From assembly GCF_004348335.1 (NCBI RefSeq), contig NZ_SMJW01000076.1:1-32840 (forward strand): DNA of 32,840 bases. The letters run 5' to 3'. This document shows positions 13,897-21,218 of the stretch, piece after piece (positions within the stretch are counted from its first letter, which is position 1; every line of letters begins with the position of its first letter). This DNA comes from Actinomadura bangladeshensis (GTDB lineage Bacteria > Actinomycetota > Actinomycetes > Streptosporangiales > Streptosporangiaceae). A program made the position numbers and the translations under genes. The notes beneath the pieces were generated by a model, which made no database searches, was not told the origin of the DNA, and saw only the letters and a program-made list of their open reading frames with translations.

Positions 13897-14667
13897 TTAC
13901 GACCGCTCCGCAGCCGAGCGGCGGCGCAGCACGACCGCGCCGAGGCCGGCCGCCATCAGCGCGCCCCAGCCGGCGGCCAGCAGCGGCGCCGGGGAGTTCT
14001 GGTCGCGCATGTACATGCTGCCGTCACCGGTGTCGATGCGGCCGGTCGGAATCTTCGGCGTCTTCGGCGTCAGCGTGCCGCCGCCCTTGTTCCCGCCCTT
14101 GTCGCCCTTGTTGCCGTCGGCCTTGTCGGGCTGCGTGGTGAACTTGACCGAGCCGTAGTCCTGGCAGACCACCGTGGCGGTCGTCGGGTTCGGCAGGCTC
14201 TTGCGGAACGTGCCGGTGGCCGTCCAGGTGTTCTCGCCGGCCTTCTTCACCGGCAGCGGGTTCTGCGTGTAGCCGTTGCTCGTGATGGACACCGACGTCG
14301 GGCAGGTCACCGTGAAGGTCGTCTTGTAGCCGGGCGCGACGCGGAGGCTGGACAGCTTCACCTTGTCGGGACCGAACTTGAACGCCGGCTCGTTGGGCGT
14401 GCCGGGGTCCTCGCCACCGGGGTTCTCGCCACCCGGGTTCTCGCCACCGGGGTTCTCGTTGCCGTCGGCCGAGACCCAGCGCAGCTTTCCGTCCGCGGCC
14501 GTCTTGCAGACCATGGCCTTGCCCGTGCTGCTCGTCCCGGTGGCGCCGGCCTCGTCGCAGAAGGCGCCGGGGGTGACCGGGTCCGGGGTGGCGAGCGCGG
14601 GCGCCGCCATTCCGAGCATCATGGATCCCGCAGCGATCCCCACCGCGGCCAGCCGACTTGCGCGCAT
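13897..14667 (-). CDS. Secreted surface protein, likely sortase partner
   Basis: Protein of 256 residues: Sec signal peptide (MRASRLAAVGIAAG... ending APALA), a region with Cys residues, three tandem NPGGE repeats, an Ig-like beta-rich domain (about 110-190), then a Lys/Gly-rich linker with IPTGRIDTG, a hydrophobic helix and a basic tail (VVLRRR). The C-terminal order resembles substrates paired with class F sortases, though there is no canonical LPxTG. ATG 14667 has GAGGAG upstream. It is the first gene of a two-gene operon with the sortase. Confidence 0.75.
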   Translation of the reverse strand: MRASRLAAVGIAAGSMMLGMAAPALATPDPVTPGAFCDEAGATGTSSTGKAMVCKTAADGKLRWVSADGNENPGGENPGGENPGGEDPGTPNEPAFKFGPDKVKLSSLRVAPGYKTTFTVTCPTSVSITSNGYTQNPLPVKKAGENTWTATGTFRKSLPNPTTATVVCQDYGSVKFTTQPDKADGNKGDKGGNKGGGTLTPKTPKIPTGRIDTGDGSMYMRDQNSPAPLLAAGWGALMAAGLGAVVLRRRSAAERS

Positions 14668-15095
14668 TGCGTGCTCCTCTGTTCGGGGGCTTTCCGCGTC
14701 CCAGGCGAAGCGAGATGTGCCCATGCGATGGCGGGGATGTGCCGCGGGCCGGCGGCTGGCATGCAGGGCTTCGTCGAACTACGAGCGCCCGGGGAGACGG
14801 AAGAGAATGATGAGTCGGCAGCTTAGCGGGGTTTCACCGGCCTGCGGACCGGAAATTGCCTGGTCGTGGGCTAATGGCCGGACCAGGTCATCCGCCAGGG
14901 TTGTGTAAACCCCTCCAGTCCCTGCGCGACCTCGCTATCCACTCACATCGGCTGATCAGTGGAAATAACACAGAGTGAAAGGTCGACCCCACTTGCTGCC
15001 ACTATGAAAATGCGTTCAAGTGAGAGGTGCGGCGATCGCCGTGAGCGTGTGAACTGTGCCACACCCGATATTCGCCTCGGCGTCGGAAATGGTCG
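14668..15095. other. 428-bp non-coding stretch between surface-protein and Lrp genes
   Basis: This region is less GC-rich than its surroundings and no frame resembles a protein. It must hold the promoter of the minus-strand surface-protein operon and the 3' flank of the Lrp gene. I found no clear hairpin or RNA gene. Confidence 0.5.
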
Positions 15096-15548
15096 TCAGG
15101 TGGGCAGCGGCCGTTCATCTACTACATGCTTCATCACGAGGGTGGAGTTCAGCCTCTGTACACCTGGCAGTGCACTCAGCACATCGTCCTCCAGTTCCTG
15201 ATAGGCGGTCAGATCGGCGGTCACGATGCGCAACAGGTAATCGGGATCGCCGAAGAGCCGCTGAGCCTGCACCACTTCCGGGACGCGCGCGACCGCCTCC
15301 TCGAAGCCGAGCAGCGTTTCCCGGTCCTCCTGTCGCATGGTGACGAAAACGAGGGCCTGGAACGTCAGCCCGAGCGCCGCGGCGTCCACGACCGCCCGGT
15401 AGCCGCGGATGGTGCCGCTGCGTTCCAGCTCCCGCAGCCGCCGATGGCAGGGCGAGACGCTCAACCCGACCTGAGCCGCCAGATCGGTGATGGTCAGACG
15501 CCCGTTCTCCTGGAGCACAGCAAGGATCTTCCGGTCGATCGCGTCCAT
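15096..15548 (-). CDS. Lrp/AsnC-family transcriptional regulator
   Basis: Regulator of 150 residues, the usual length. The N-terminal helix-turn-helix (DRKILAVLQENGRLTITDLA through SVSPCHRRLRELERSG, residues 5-50) is followed by the RAM ligand-binding domain with the characteristic GDPDYLLRIV. It is divergent from a LysE exporter 109 bp away, a classic pair in which the Lrp protein senses an amino acid and controls its export. ATG 15548 has GGAAGG upstream. Confidence 0.92.
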   Translation of the reverse strand: MDAIDRKILAVLQENGRLTITDLAAQVGLSVSPCHRRLRELERSGTIRGYRAVVDAAALGLTFQALVFVTMRQEDRETLLGFEEAVARVPEVVQAQRLFGDPDYLLRIVTADLTAYQELEDDVLSALPGVQRLNSTLVMKHVVDERPLPT

Positions 15549-15600
15549 GTAGAAGTTCCTTCCACTCCTATGCCGCTACAGAGGCAAATTCGGGAACACC

Positions 15601-15627
15601 TTCTCGCCATCCGAGAATACGCTTCTC
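15601..15627. promoter_or_regulatory. Candidate Lrp operator, alternating TTCTC/GAGAA half-sites
   Basis: TTCTC at 15601-15605, GAGAA at 15613-15617 and TTCTC at 15623-15627 form two overlapping inverted repeats between the divergent Lrp and LysE genes. Lrp proteins commonly bind serial half-sites. The assignment is inference. Confidence 0.4.
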
Positions 15628-15657
15628 TTAGCGGCGGGCAGAGAGGGAGGGGAAGCC

Positions 15658-16269
15658 ATGGCGACCGGCTCCGTACTCGCCTTCTGGGCGGTCGCGTTCC
15701 TGCTCATCGTCGTGCCGGGCCCCGACTGGGCGTTCACCATCGGCGCCGGCCTGACCGGCCGCTCCGTCGTCCCCGCCGTGAGCGGTCTGGTCGTCGGCTA
15801 CGCCGCCGTCACCGCCATCGTCGCGGCCGGTGTCGGCGCGCTGGTCGCCGGCTCCCCGTCCGCGCTGACCGCCCTGACCCTGGTCGGCGGCGCCTACCTG
15901 ATCTGGCAGGGCGCCACGACCCTCACCCGCCCGGCCACGGCGAGCACCGAACCCGAGGCCGGCACCTGTTGGCACACCTTCCTGCGCGGCATAGGGGTCA
16001 GCGGCCTGAACCCCAAGGGCCTGTTGCTCTTCGTGGCCCTCCTACCCCAGTTCACCGACCCCGCCGACAGTTGGCCCATCGCGAGCCAGATCGGCGTCCT
16101 CGGCCTCACGTTCATGGCCACGTGTGCGGTCTGGTACCTCTGCCTGGGCACCCTCACCAGAACCGTGCTGAACGGCAGTCCAGGCAAGACCCGCCTGATC
16201 AGCCGCCTCTCCGGTGCCGTCATGACGGTCTTGGGCGTCTACCTCCTCCTAGAACACTTCCTGGCCTGA
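15658..16269 (+). CDS. LysE/RhtB-family amino-acid exporter
   Basis: Membrane exporter of 203 residues with about six hydrophobic helices, the N-terminal VVPGPDW motif of the family (positions 19-25) and the central SGLNPKGLLLFVALLPQF signature. It probably exports an amino acid or a toxic analogue. ATG 15658 follows GAGAGGGAGGGGAAG. It is divergent from an Lrp regulator and convergent with the TetR gene, 20 bp apart. Confidence 0.92.
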   Translation: MATGSVLAFWAVAFLLIVVPGPDWAFTIGAGLTGRSVVPAVSGLVVGYAAVTAIVAAGVGALVAGSPSALTALTLVGGAYLIWQGATTLTRPATASTEPEAGTCWHTFLRGIGVSGLNPKGLLLFVALLPQFTDPADSWPIASQIGVLGLTFMATCAVWYLCLGTLTRTVLNGSPGKTRLISRLSGAVMTVLGVYLLLEHFLA

Positions 16270-16289
16270 CCACGTCCGCCCGCCGCGGT

Positions 16290-16901
16290 TCAGGTCTCGG
16301 CGACGATGCAGGAGTCCAGGTAGGGGCCCAGTTCCCGGGCGACCACCGTCAGAGGACGTACCGACTGCTCGGCCTTGGCCATCAGGATCGCGCCCTCCAG
16401 TGCGCCGACCATGAGCGTCGCGAGTGCACCTGCCTTGCGGGACGGGACGCCCATGGCGGTCAGTTCCCGGGCGATCGGACGGCGCCAGGCCGCGAACGCG
16501 TCCGCGGCGGCGGCCCGGGTGGAGGCGACGGAGTCGGCGCAGTCGACCGTCGCCGCGGCGACGGGGCAGCCGCCCGCGAAGCCCTCCGTCCGGAACTCCT
16601 CCGTCCATTGCCGGACCATCGCCGCGAAAAGCCCGCTGGGGGAGGGGCGGGACATGGAGGCCATGAAGCGGTCGATCCGCCCGGCCGCGTAGCGCCCGGC
16701 CCACGCCACGGCCTCGTTCACCACCTGCTCCTTGCCGCCGGGGAAGTAGTGCTGGAGCGACCCGCGCGGCGCGCCCGCATGGGCGGCGACCTCGCGCAGG
16801 CCCGTGGCGGTGACACCGTCCCGGCGGATGAGCTGCGCGGCGCTGAAGACCATCCGCTCGCGGGGATCTCGATCCTCAGTTTCCGGCTTCACCTGGACCA
16901 T
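16290..16901 (-). CDS. TetR-family regulator (LmrA/YxaF-like C-terminal domain)
   Basis: Repressor of 203 residues with an N-terminal helix-turn-helix (about residues 34-53, ending GSLQHYFPGGKEQ) and the ligand-binding domain typical of the YxaF/LmrA branch (GGCPVAAATV...). Starts at 16901, 16907 and 16919 are all possible; none has a Shine-Dalgarno sequence, so the message may be leaderless. A palindrome overlaps these starts, pointing to autoregulation and control of the divergent oxidoreductase-hydrolase operon. Confidence 0.87.
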   Translation of the reverse strand: MVQVKPETEDRDPRERMVFSAAQLIRRDGVTATGLREVAAHAGAPRGSLQHYFPGGKEQVVNEAVAWAGRYAAGRIDRFMASMSRPSPSGLFAAMVRQWTEEFRTEGFAGGCPVAAATVDCADSVASTRAAAADAFAAWRRPIARELTAMGVPSRKAGALATLMVGALEGAILMAKAEQSVRPLTVVARELGPYLDSCIVAET

Positions 16902-16905
16902 TATC

Positions 16906-16919
16906 ATGACCGCTGTCAT
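16906..16919. promoter_or_regulatory. TetR-type operator ATGAC-N4-GTCAT
   Basis: A perfect 5-bp inverted repeat, ATGACCGCTGTCAT, lies at the 5' end of the TetR gene and about 85 bp before the divergent dehydrogenase gene. Its size and sequence style match TetR-family operators. Confidence 0.6.
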
Positions 16920-17003
16920 AATCGGCAAGGTCGGTACGTCCCCACGAGCGCTCCGCCGCCACCCCTGTGCCGAGCGCCGTCCAGCCCGCGACCGGAGGCG
17001 ACG

Positions 17004-17894
17004 GTGGACACGAATGTCGGATTCATCGGACTCGGCGTCATGGGAGGCCCCATGGCGCTCAACCTCGCCCGCGCCGGAACCCGCCTGATCGTCTGGAACC
17101 GCACGCCCGCCCGAGCCGATGCGCCGCGCACCGCCGGAGCGGCCGTGGCGTCCACCCACACCGAGGTGTTCAGGCGCGCGGAGATCGTGATCCTCATGCT
17201 GGCCCACGGCCCCGCCATCGACGCCACCCTGGGCCGCGGCACACCGGACTTCGCCGCGAACGTCGCGGGACGCGTGATCGTCCACATGGGGACGACGTCC
17301 CCCGACTACTCGCGCGGCCTGGAGGCCGACGTCCATGCCGCAGGCGGACGCTACGTGGAGGCGCCGGTATCCGGTTCACGAGGCCCAGCCGAAACAGGCG
17401 AACTCGTCGCGATGCTGGCCGGCGAGCCCGCCGCCATCGACCTGATCCGACCGCTCATCGCACCGATGTGCCACCAGACGTTCGTCTGCGGCCCCGTCCC
17501 GCAAGCGCTGCAGATGAAACTCGCGGTCAACCTGTTCCTGATCACGATGGTCACCGGCCTGGCCGAGTCGTTCCACTTCGCCGCCCGGCACGGCCTGGAC
17601 CAGCGGCGCCTGCTGGACGTCCTGGACGCCGGCCCGATGGCGAGCACCGTCTCCCGCGCCAAGGCGCACAAACTCCTCGACCACGACTTCTCCGTCCAGG
17701 CGTCGATCACCAACGTCCTGGACAACAACCGCCTCATCGCCGAAGCCGCACGCCAAGCGGGCATCGCCTCACCCGTCCTGGACGCCTGCCATGCCCTGTA
17801 CCGCGAGACCCAGGAGTTGGGCCACGGCCCGTCGGACATGGCCGCAGTGATCCACGCGCTAGCCTCCCGAACCAAGGTCCAGGCCGTCCAGTAG
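17004..17894 (+). CDS. NAD(P)-dependent oxidoreductase, 3-hydroxyisobutyrate dehydrogenase-like
   Basis: Beta-hydroxyacid dehydrogenase of 296 residues. It has an N-terminal Rossmann motif (GFIGLGVMGGPMA, GxGxxG), the substrate-binding segment PVSGSRGPAETG, the catalytic Lys in QMKLAVNLF and an all-helical C-terminal domain. It would oxidise or reduce a small 3-hydroxy acid or imine; the substrate is unknown. The start is GTG 17004 with GGAGG 5 nt upstream. The next gene's ribosome-binding site overlaps this stop codon, so the two are an operon, probably under the adjacent TetR repressor. Confidence 0.87.
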   Translation: MDTNVGFIGLGVMGGPMALNLARAGTRLIVWNRTPARADAPRTAGAAVASTHTEVFRRAEIVILMLAHGPAIDATLGRGTPDFAANVAGRVIVHMGTTSPDYSRGLEADVHAAGGRYVEAPVSGSRGPAETGELVAMLAGEPAAIDLIRPLIAPMCHQTFVCGPVPQALQMKLAVNLFLITMVTGLAESFHFAARHGLDQRRLLDVLDAGPMASTVSRAKAHKLLDHDFSVQASITNVLDNNRLIAEAARQAGIASPVLDACHALYRETQELGHGPSDMAAVIHALASRTKVQAVQ

Positions 17895-17905
17895 GGAGGC
17901 ACCAG

Positions 17906-18766
17906 GTGGCAGAGCGGCTCATCGATGCGAACGGCGCCGAAATCTGCACGGAATCCTTCGGCGACCCGGCAGATCGGCCGATCCTCCTCATCATGGGACT
18001 GGGCGCGTCGATGCTCTGGTGGGAGGAGGACTTCTGCCGGATGCTCGCCGACGGTGGACGCTTCATCATCCGCTACGACCACCGAGACACCGGCCGCTCG
18101 ACCACCTACGCACCGGGCAACCCCGGCTACACGAACCTGGATCTCGTCGACGATGCCGCCGCCGTCCTGGACGCCTACGGCATACCGGCCGCACACGTGG
18201 TAGGCGTCTCGGCAGGCGGCTCGCTCGCACAACTCCTAGCGCTGGACCACCCCACCCGCGTGCTCTCCCTCACCCTGATCAGCACAAGCCGAGCCCTCCC
18301 CGGCGCCCGCGACCTACCACCGCCGACCGAGGAGTTCGGACGCTTCTTCTCGACCGCGAAGGTCGACTGGTCTGACACCGCATCGGTGGTCGACTACCTG
18401 ACCGGGTACGACCTCATGCTCACCGGGACGGAGCGCCCACCGGACGAGACGGCGATCCGCGACCTCGTCCGCCGCGACGTGGACCGGGCCCGCGACATCA
18501 GGACGGTCCAGAACCACTATGCGATCCCGGAGGCCGACCGCCACCGAGACCCGCTGACGTCGATAACCGCGCCCACTGCAGTAATCCACGGCACCGCAGA
18601 CCCGATGTTCCCCATCGAACACGGAGAAGCACTGGCCGAAGAGATCCCGGGCGCCACTCTCGTCCGCCTCAGGGGAGCTGGTCACGGCCTAAAGCGCACA
18701 GACTGGGACACCGTCGCCCACACGATCCTCACCCACACGGGCGCAGAGCACACCCGAAACCCGTGA
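17906..18766 (+). CDS. Alpha/beta hydrolase (RdmC-like esterase group)
   Basis: Hydrolase of 286 residues with the nucleophile elbow GVSAGG, an acidic residue in GTADPMFP and the catalytic His in GAGHGL. The segment YDHRDTGRST, before the nucleophile, is typical of the aclacinomycin methylesterase-like group. No signal peptide is present, so it is cytoplasmic. GTG 17906 is preceded by GGGAGG overlapping the dehydrogenase stop. The co-transcribed dehydrogenase and the divergent TetR suggest detoxification or catabolism of an ester (inference). Confidence 0.85.
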   Translation: MAERLIDANGAEICTESFGDPADRPILLIMGLGASMLWWEEDFCRMLADGGRFIIRYDHRDTGRSTTYAPGNPGYTNLDLVDDAAAVLDAYGIPAAHVVGVSAGGSLAQLLALDHPTRVLSLTLISTSRALPGARDLPPPTEEFGRFFSTAKVDWSDTASVVDYLTGYDLMLTGTERPPDETAIRDLVRRDVDRARDIRTVQNHYAIPEADRHRDPLTSITAPTAVIHGTADPMFPIEHGEALAEEIPGATLVRLRGAGHGLKRTDWDTVAHTILTHTGAEHTRNP

Positions 18767-19015
18767 GCGTCGACGCCGAGCGCGCCCGGCCTGCTGAGGT
18801 CGCGGTCTGTCTCGCCTGAACCCATCGCGCAGAAGGGGCAGCCGTCAGTCATTCGGGTCAGGTTAGGCGGATTCGGGGGTCTGTTGCCGCGTTCGGACGG
18901 GGGCCGGGGCAGGTTTAGATCTACTTACTTTCAGTGGCCGCTTGAATACAGAGGGGGTAGGTGGTCGGAGGAAGCACACGGACCTCGTCGGGTCCCATGC
19001 CTCATGGAGGAGAAC

Positions 19016-19312
19016 ATGAAGATCACGAATCCGCTTCGCTCGGCGGCGGTCACCGTCGCGGGGCTGGCCATGGCCGCGGGGCTGGCCGCGTTCGCTCCCG
19101 CGACCTCGGCGAGCGCGGCGGAAACGGCCGCGGTTCAGACGGTCGCGGTTCAGACGGCGCGGCCCCACTGCCCGCACGGCAAGTACTGGAACCGCTACCT
19201 CCACAGGTGCGTTCGCATCCGTCACCACCACCACCACGGCCACCACCACGGCCACCACCACGGTCACCACCACCACCACGGCCACCACCACCACTGGCAC
19301 CACCACAGGTAG
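19016..19312 (+). CDS. Small secreted histidine-rich protein
   Basis: Protein of 98 residues with a clear Sec signal peptide (ending about ASAAETA). The short mature part has Cys-Pro-His-Gly, a second Cys 12 residues later (probable disulphide), then a tail of His runs broken by Gly (five, three, three, five, four, then three His) ending in Arg. Such tails bind Zn, Ni, Cu or Co, so an extracellular metal buffer or scavenger is likely (inference). ATG 19016 has GGAGGAG upstream. It is monocistronic, with a terminator directly after it. Confidence 0.8.
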   Translation: MKITNPLRSAAVTVAGLAMAAGLAAFAPATSASAAETAAVQTVAVQTARPHCPHGKYWNRYLHRCVRIRHHHHHGHHHGHHHGHHHHHGHHHHWHHHR

Positions 19313-19329
19313 CGAGCGCTTGAGGGCAG

Positions 19330-19359
19330 CCGGCCGTCCCGTTCGAATGGGGCGGCCGG
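19330..19359 (+). terminator. Hairpin terminator after the His-rich gene
   Basis: An 11-bp stem (19330-19340 with 19349-19359, one G-U pair) and 8-nt loop, 17 nt after the stop codon. Confidence 0.65.
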
Positions 19360-19411
19360 ACGCCCGCCGCCTAGAGCACCGTCGCCGACGCGGCGGCTCC
19401 GGCGCGTGCGG

Positions 19412-19720
19412 TCAGTGGTCGGTATGAGGGGCTTCGGTGAGGGGGCGGCCGACGATCTGTTGGAGGGTGGTGATGTAGTCGTCGAAGGCGTGGCGGCCTT
19501 CCTTGGTGAGCTTGAACCAGGTGCGGGGGCGCTTGCCGACGTAGCCCTTGCGGATCTCGATGTAGCCGGCCTTCTCCAGGGCGCTGGCGTGCTTTGATAC
19601 GACCGAGTCGCTCATGTTGAGGCTGTCGCGGACGAAGGCGAACTCGGCTTCGGTCGCGGTCGCCAGCAGGGAGATGATCTGCAGCCGCGCCGGTGTGTGG
19701 ATGATCGGGTCGAGGTTCAT
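19412..19720 (-). CDS. Winged-helix transcriptional regulator (intact copy)
   Basis: DNA-binding protein of 102 residues, MarR/ArsR-like single-domain winged helix: opening IIHTPARLQIISLLATATEA, recognition helix around MSDSVVSKHASALEKAGYI (35-53), wing KGYVGKRPRTWFKLT. Its ATG overlaps the TGA of the upstream membrane-protein gene (ATGA), so the two are one operon. Three AAGTACTT palindromes upstream of that operon are likely its binding sites. A near-identical but truncated copy lies at 24192-24484. Confidence 0.85.
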   Translation of the reverse strand: MNLDPIIHTPARLQIISLLATATEAEFAFVRDSLNMSDSVVSKHASALEKAGYIEIRKGYVGKRPRTWFKLTKEGRHAFDDYITTLQQIVGRPLTEAPHTDH

Positions 19721-20178
19721 CGGGCCACCTTTCCGGCCAGCCGGGCCAGTACCAGGTTCTCGGCCGGACGGGTGGTCGCCGCGGCGTAGAGCACGGTGAT
19801 GGCGCCCGCGATCGCTTTCTGCCAGACGGCCGAGTCGGTGAACGCGTCGGCGATGAGTGGGACGGCGCCCCAGACGGCGAAGAGCGAGGCGATCCACAGG
19901 GCCATGAGGGTGCCGGCCTTCGGCGTCCACGTGCGCGGCCGGAATCTGATGCGCATCCGGGCGGAGAGGGTGGCGACGAGGGCGAGGAGGCCCGCGACGG
20001 CGCCGGCGGTGAGGACGGTCTGGGCCGTCCCGTCCAGCTCGGAGGCGATCGCGGCGGTGGTGCCGAGGGTGACCACGCCGGGGATGTACCACATCGGCAG
20101 GCGCTGGTCGGCGTAGGCCCGCTGCTGGGTCTGCTCGATCGCGGCGAGGGCCTCGGCTGCGTTGGTGAAGTCGCTCAC
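19717..20178 (-). CDS. Membrane protein co-transcribed with winged-helix regulator
   Basis: Protein of 153 residues: N-terminal amphipathic segment (NAAEALAAIEQTQQRAYADQ), then four hydrophobic helices (about 38-55, 60-80, 98-118, 128-142). No family is recognised. I chose GTG 20178 because the longer alternative would begin inside the AAGTACTT operator array. It is upstream of, and 4 nt overlapping with, the regulator gene. A short fragment of it is duplicated at 24485-24550. Confidence 0.65.
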   Translation of the reverse strand: MSDFTNAAEALAAIEQTQQRAYADQRLPMWYIPGVVTLGTTAAIASELDGTAQTVLTAGAVAGLLALVATLSARMRIRFRPRTWTPKAGTLMALWIASLFAVWGAVPLIADAFTDSAVWQKAIAGAITVLYAAATTRPAENLVLARLAGKVAR

Positions 20179-20200
20179 GGGGGATGCCTGCTTCCTGGAG

Positions 20201-20253
20201 AAGTACTTGCCAAGTAGGAAAGTACTTTCTACTTTCCGATCCGTCAAGTACTT
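20201..20253. promoter_or_regulatory. Triple AAGTACTT palindrome array, likely operator
   Basis: AAGTACTT occurs at 20201-20208, 20220-20227 and 20246-20253. The middle site is embedded in a larger near-palindrome: AAGTAG at 20212-20217, CTACTT at 20229-20234. The array sits just upstream of the membrane-protein/regulator operon start and is the best candidate for autoregulation by the winged-helix protein. Confidence 0.65.
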
Positions 20254-20275
20254 TCCCGAGAGCTCACGCCCACGG

Positions 20276-20945
20276 CGCCGACTACCTGGTCAAGCGCCTG
20301 TCGGTTCCGCAGATCGCGGAGGTGATCGGCCGGGACCGGTCGACGGTGTGGCGGGAGGTGCAGCGCGGCGCACCTGCGCGTGATCTATCCCGAGCAGCCG
20401 GAGATGCACGTGTCGCACGAGACGATCTATCAGGCGATCTACTACCAGGCCCGGGGCCGGATGCGGGCCGAGCCGGCAGCTTGCGTTGCGGCCGGGTGAG
20501 CGGTCGGTGCTGCGCAGCGGGCGGGTGGCCCGCCGCCCGCGGTCGCGTCTGGCCCGCGGCGAGCGCAGCCCAAGCCCTGGACCGCCGGCCTGCACATCTC
20601 GGCCCGTCGCCCAGGCGGCCGACCGGGCGGTGCCCGGGCACTGGGAAGGCGACCTGATCATCGGGGCCCGCGGCACCAGCGCCATCATCACCCTGGTCTA
20701 GCGCACCACCCGGTTCGAGCCTTCACCCCACCCTGGCCACCGGGGCCGGGTCTACTTCTGCGACCCGCACTCGCCCCGGCAGCGCGGTTCCAACGAGAAC
20801 ACCAACGGGCTGCTGCGCCAGTACTTCCTCCGCTCCTCCACCGACTTCCGCACCTACACCCAGCACGAGCTCGACCAGGTCGCCCGCCGGCCCAACGGAC
20901 GACCTTGCCAGACCCTGAACTGGAAAACGCCAGCCCAAGCACTGA
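20276..20945 (+). mobile_element. Degenerate IS30-family transposase
   Basis: Recognisable pieces in order: the helix-turn-helix (LSVPQIAEVIGRDRSTVWRE), the segment VSHETIYQAIYYQARG in a second frame, DRAVPGHWEGDLIIGARG with the following LVE codon turned into TAG at 20699, then the C-terminal YFCDPHSPRQRGSNENTNGL and a TLNWKTPAQAL end. The central part of the DDE domain is missing and at least one frameshift separates the pieces. No intact ORF or terminal inverted repeats were found, so it cannot move by itself. Confidence 0.85.
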
Positions 20946-21172
20946 GCGCGGTGTCGTCGCGGACCGCGCTACCAGCCGTCCGGATCCTTGCGGCTGTCAA
21001 TCCACGACGCCGCGTCCTCTGGGACGGGACCGTCCCTGCCGGCGCCGGGAACGACTCCAGTGGTGCTATGAAGCTGGCGCTATCCATGCTCCGTGATCGC
21101 CCGCAGATGATCCGATGCATGGCGGCCTTTGATCGCACGCTCGGTGGCCGACCGCTCGCGCGGCGCTCCCCG

Positions 21173-21214
21173 CTGGTGTTCGGTGTTCGGTCATGACCGA
21201 ACACCGAACACCAG
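21173..21214. repeat. Perfect 42-bp palindrome (copy at 3' end of AbiE-like module)
   Basis: The arms are 21 nt long with no loop; the centre is GGTCATGACC, flanked by tandem TGTTCGG units on each side. It starts 5 bp beyond the frame-corrected stop of the nucleotidyltransferase gene. Its core repeats the operator at 23051-23080. It may serve as a terminator, a second regulator site or a recombination boundary. Confidence 0.85.
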
Positions 21215-21218
21215 AGCC

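Noticed and set aside
14380..14470. Tandem repeat near 14400-14460 as a regulatory repeat
   Set aside because: It encodes the NPGGE repeats of the surface protein in frame.
18863..19306. A minus-strand frame encoding long Val runs, resembling a membrane helix
   Set aside because: It is the complement of the His-codon repeats of the secreted protein, which has a signal peptide and ribosome-binding site.
19206..19312. The CAC/GGC repeat tract as a microsatellite or CRISPR-like array
   Set aside because: It is in-frame coding repeat for His and Gly, with no spacer structure.
20951..21196. An 81-codon plus-strand frame after the IS30 remnant
   Set aside because: No recognisable domain or ribosome-binding site, and it runs into the 42-bp palindrome; nothing coding can be supported in 20946-21172 on either strand.
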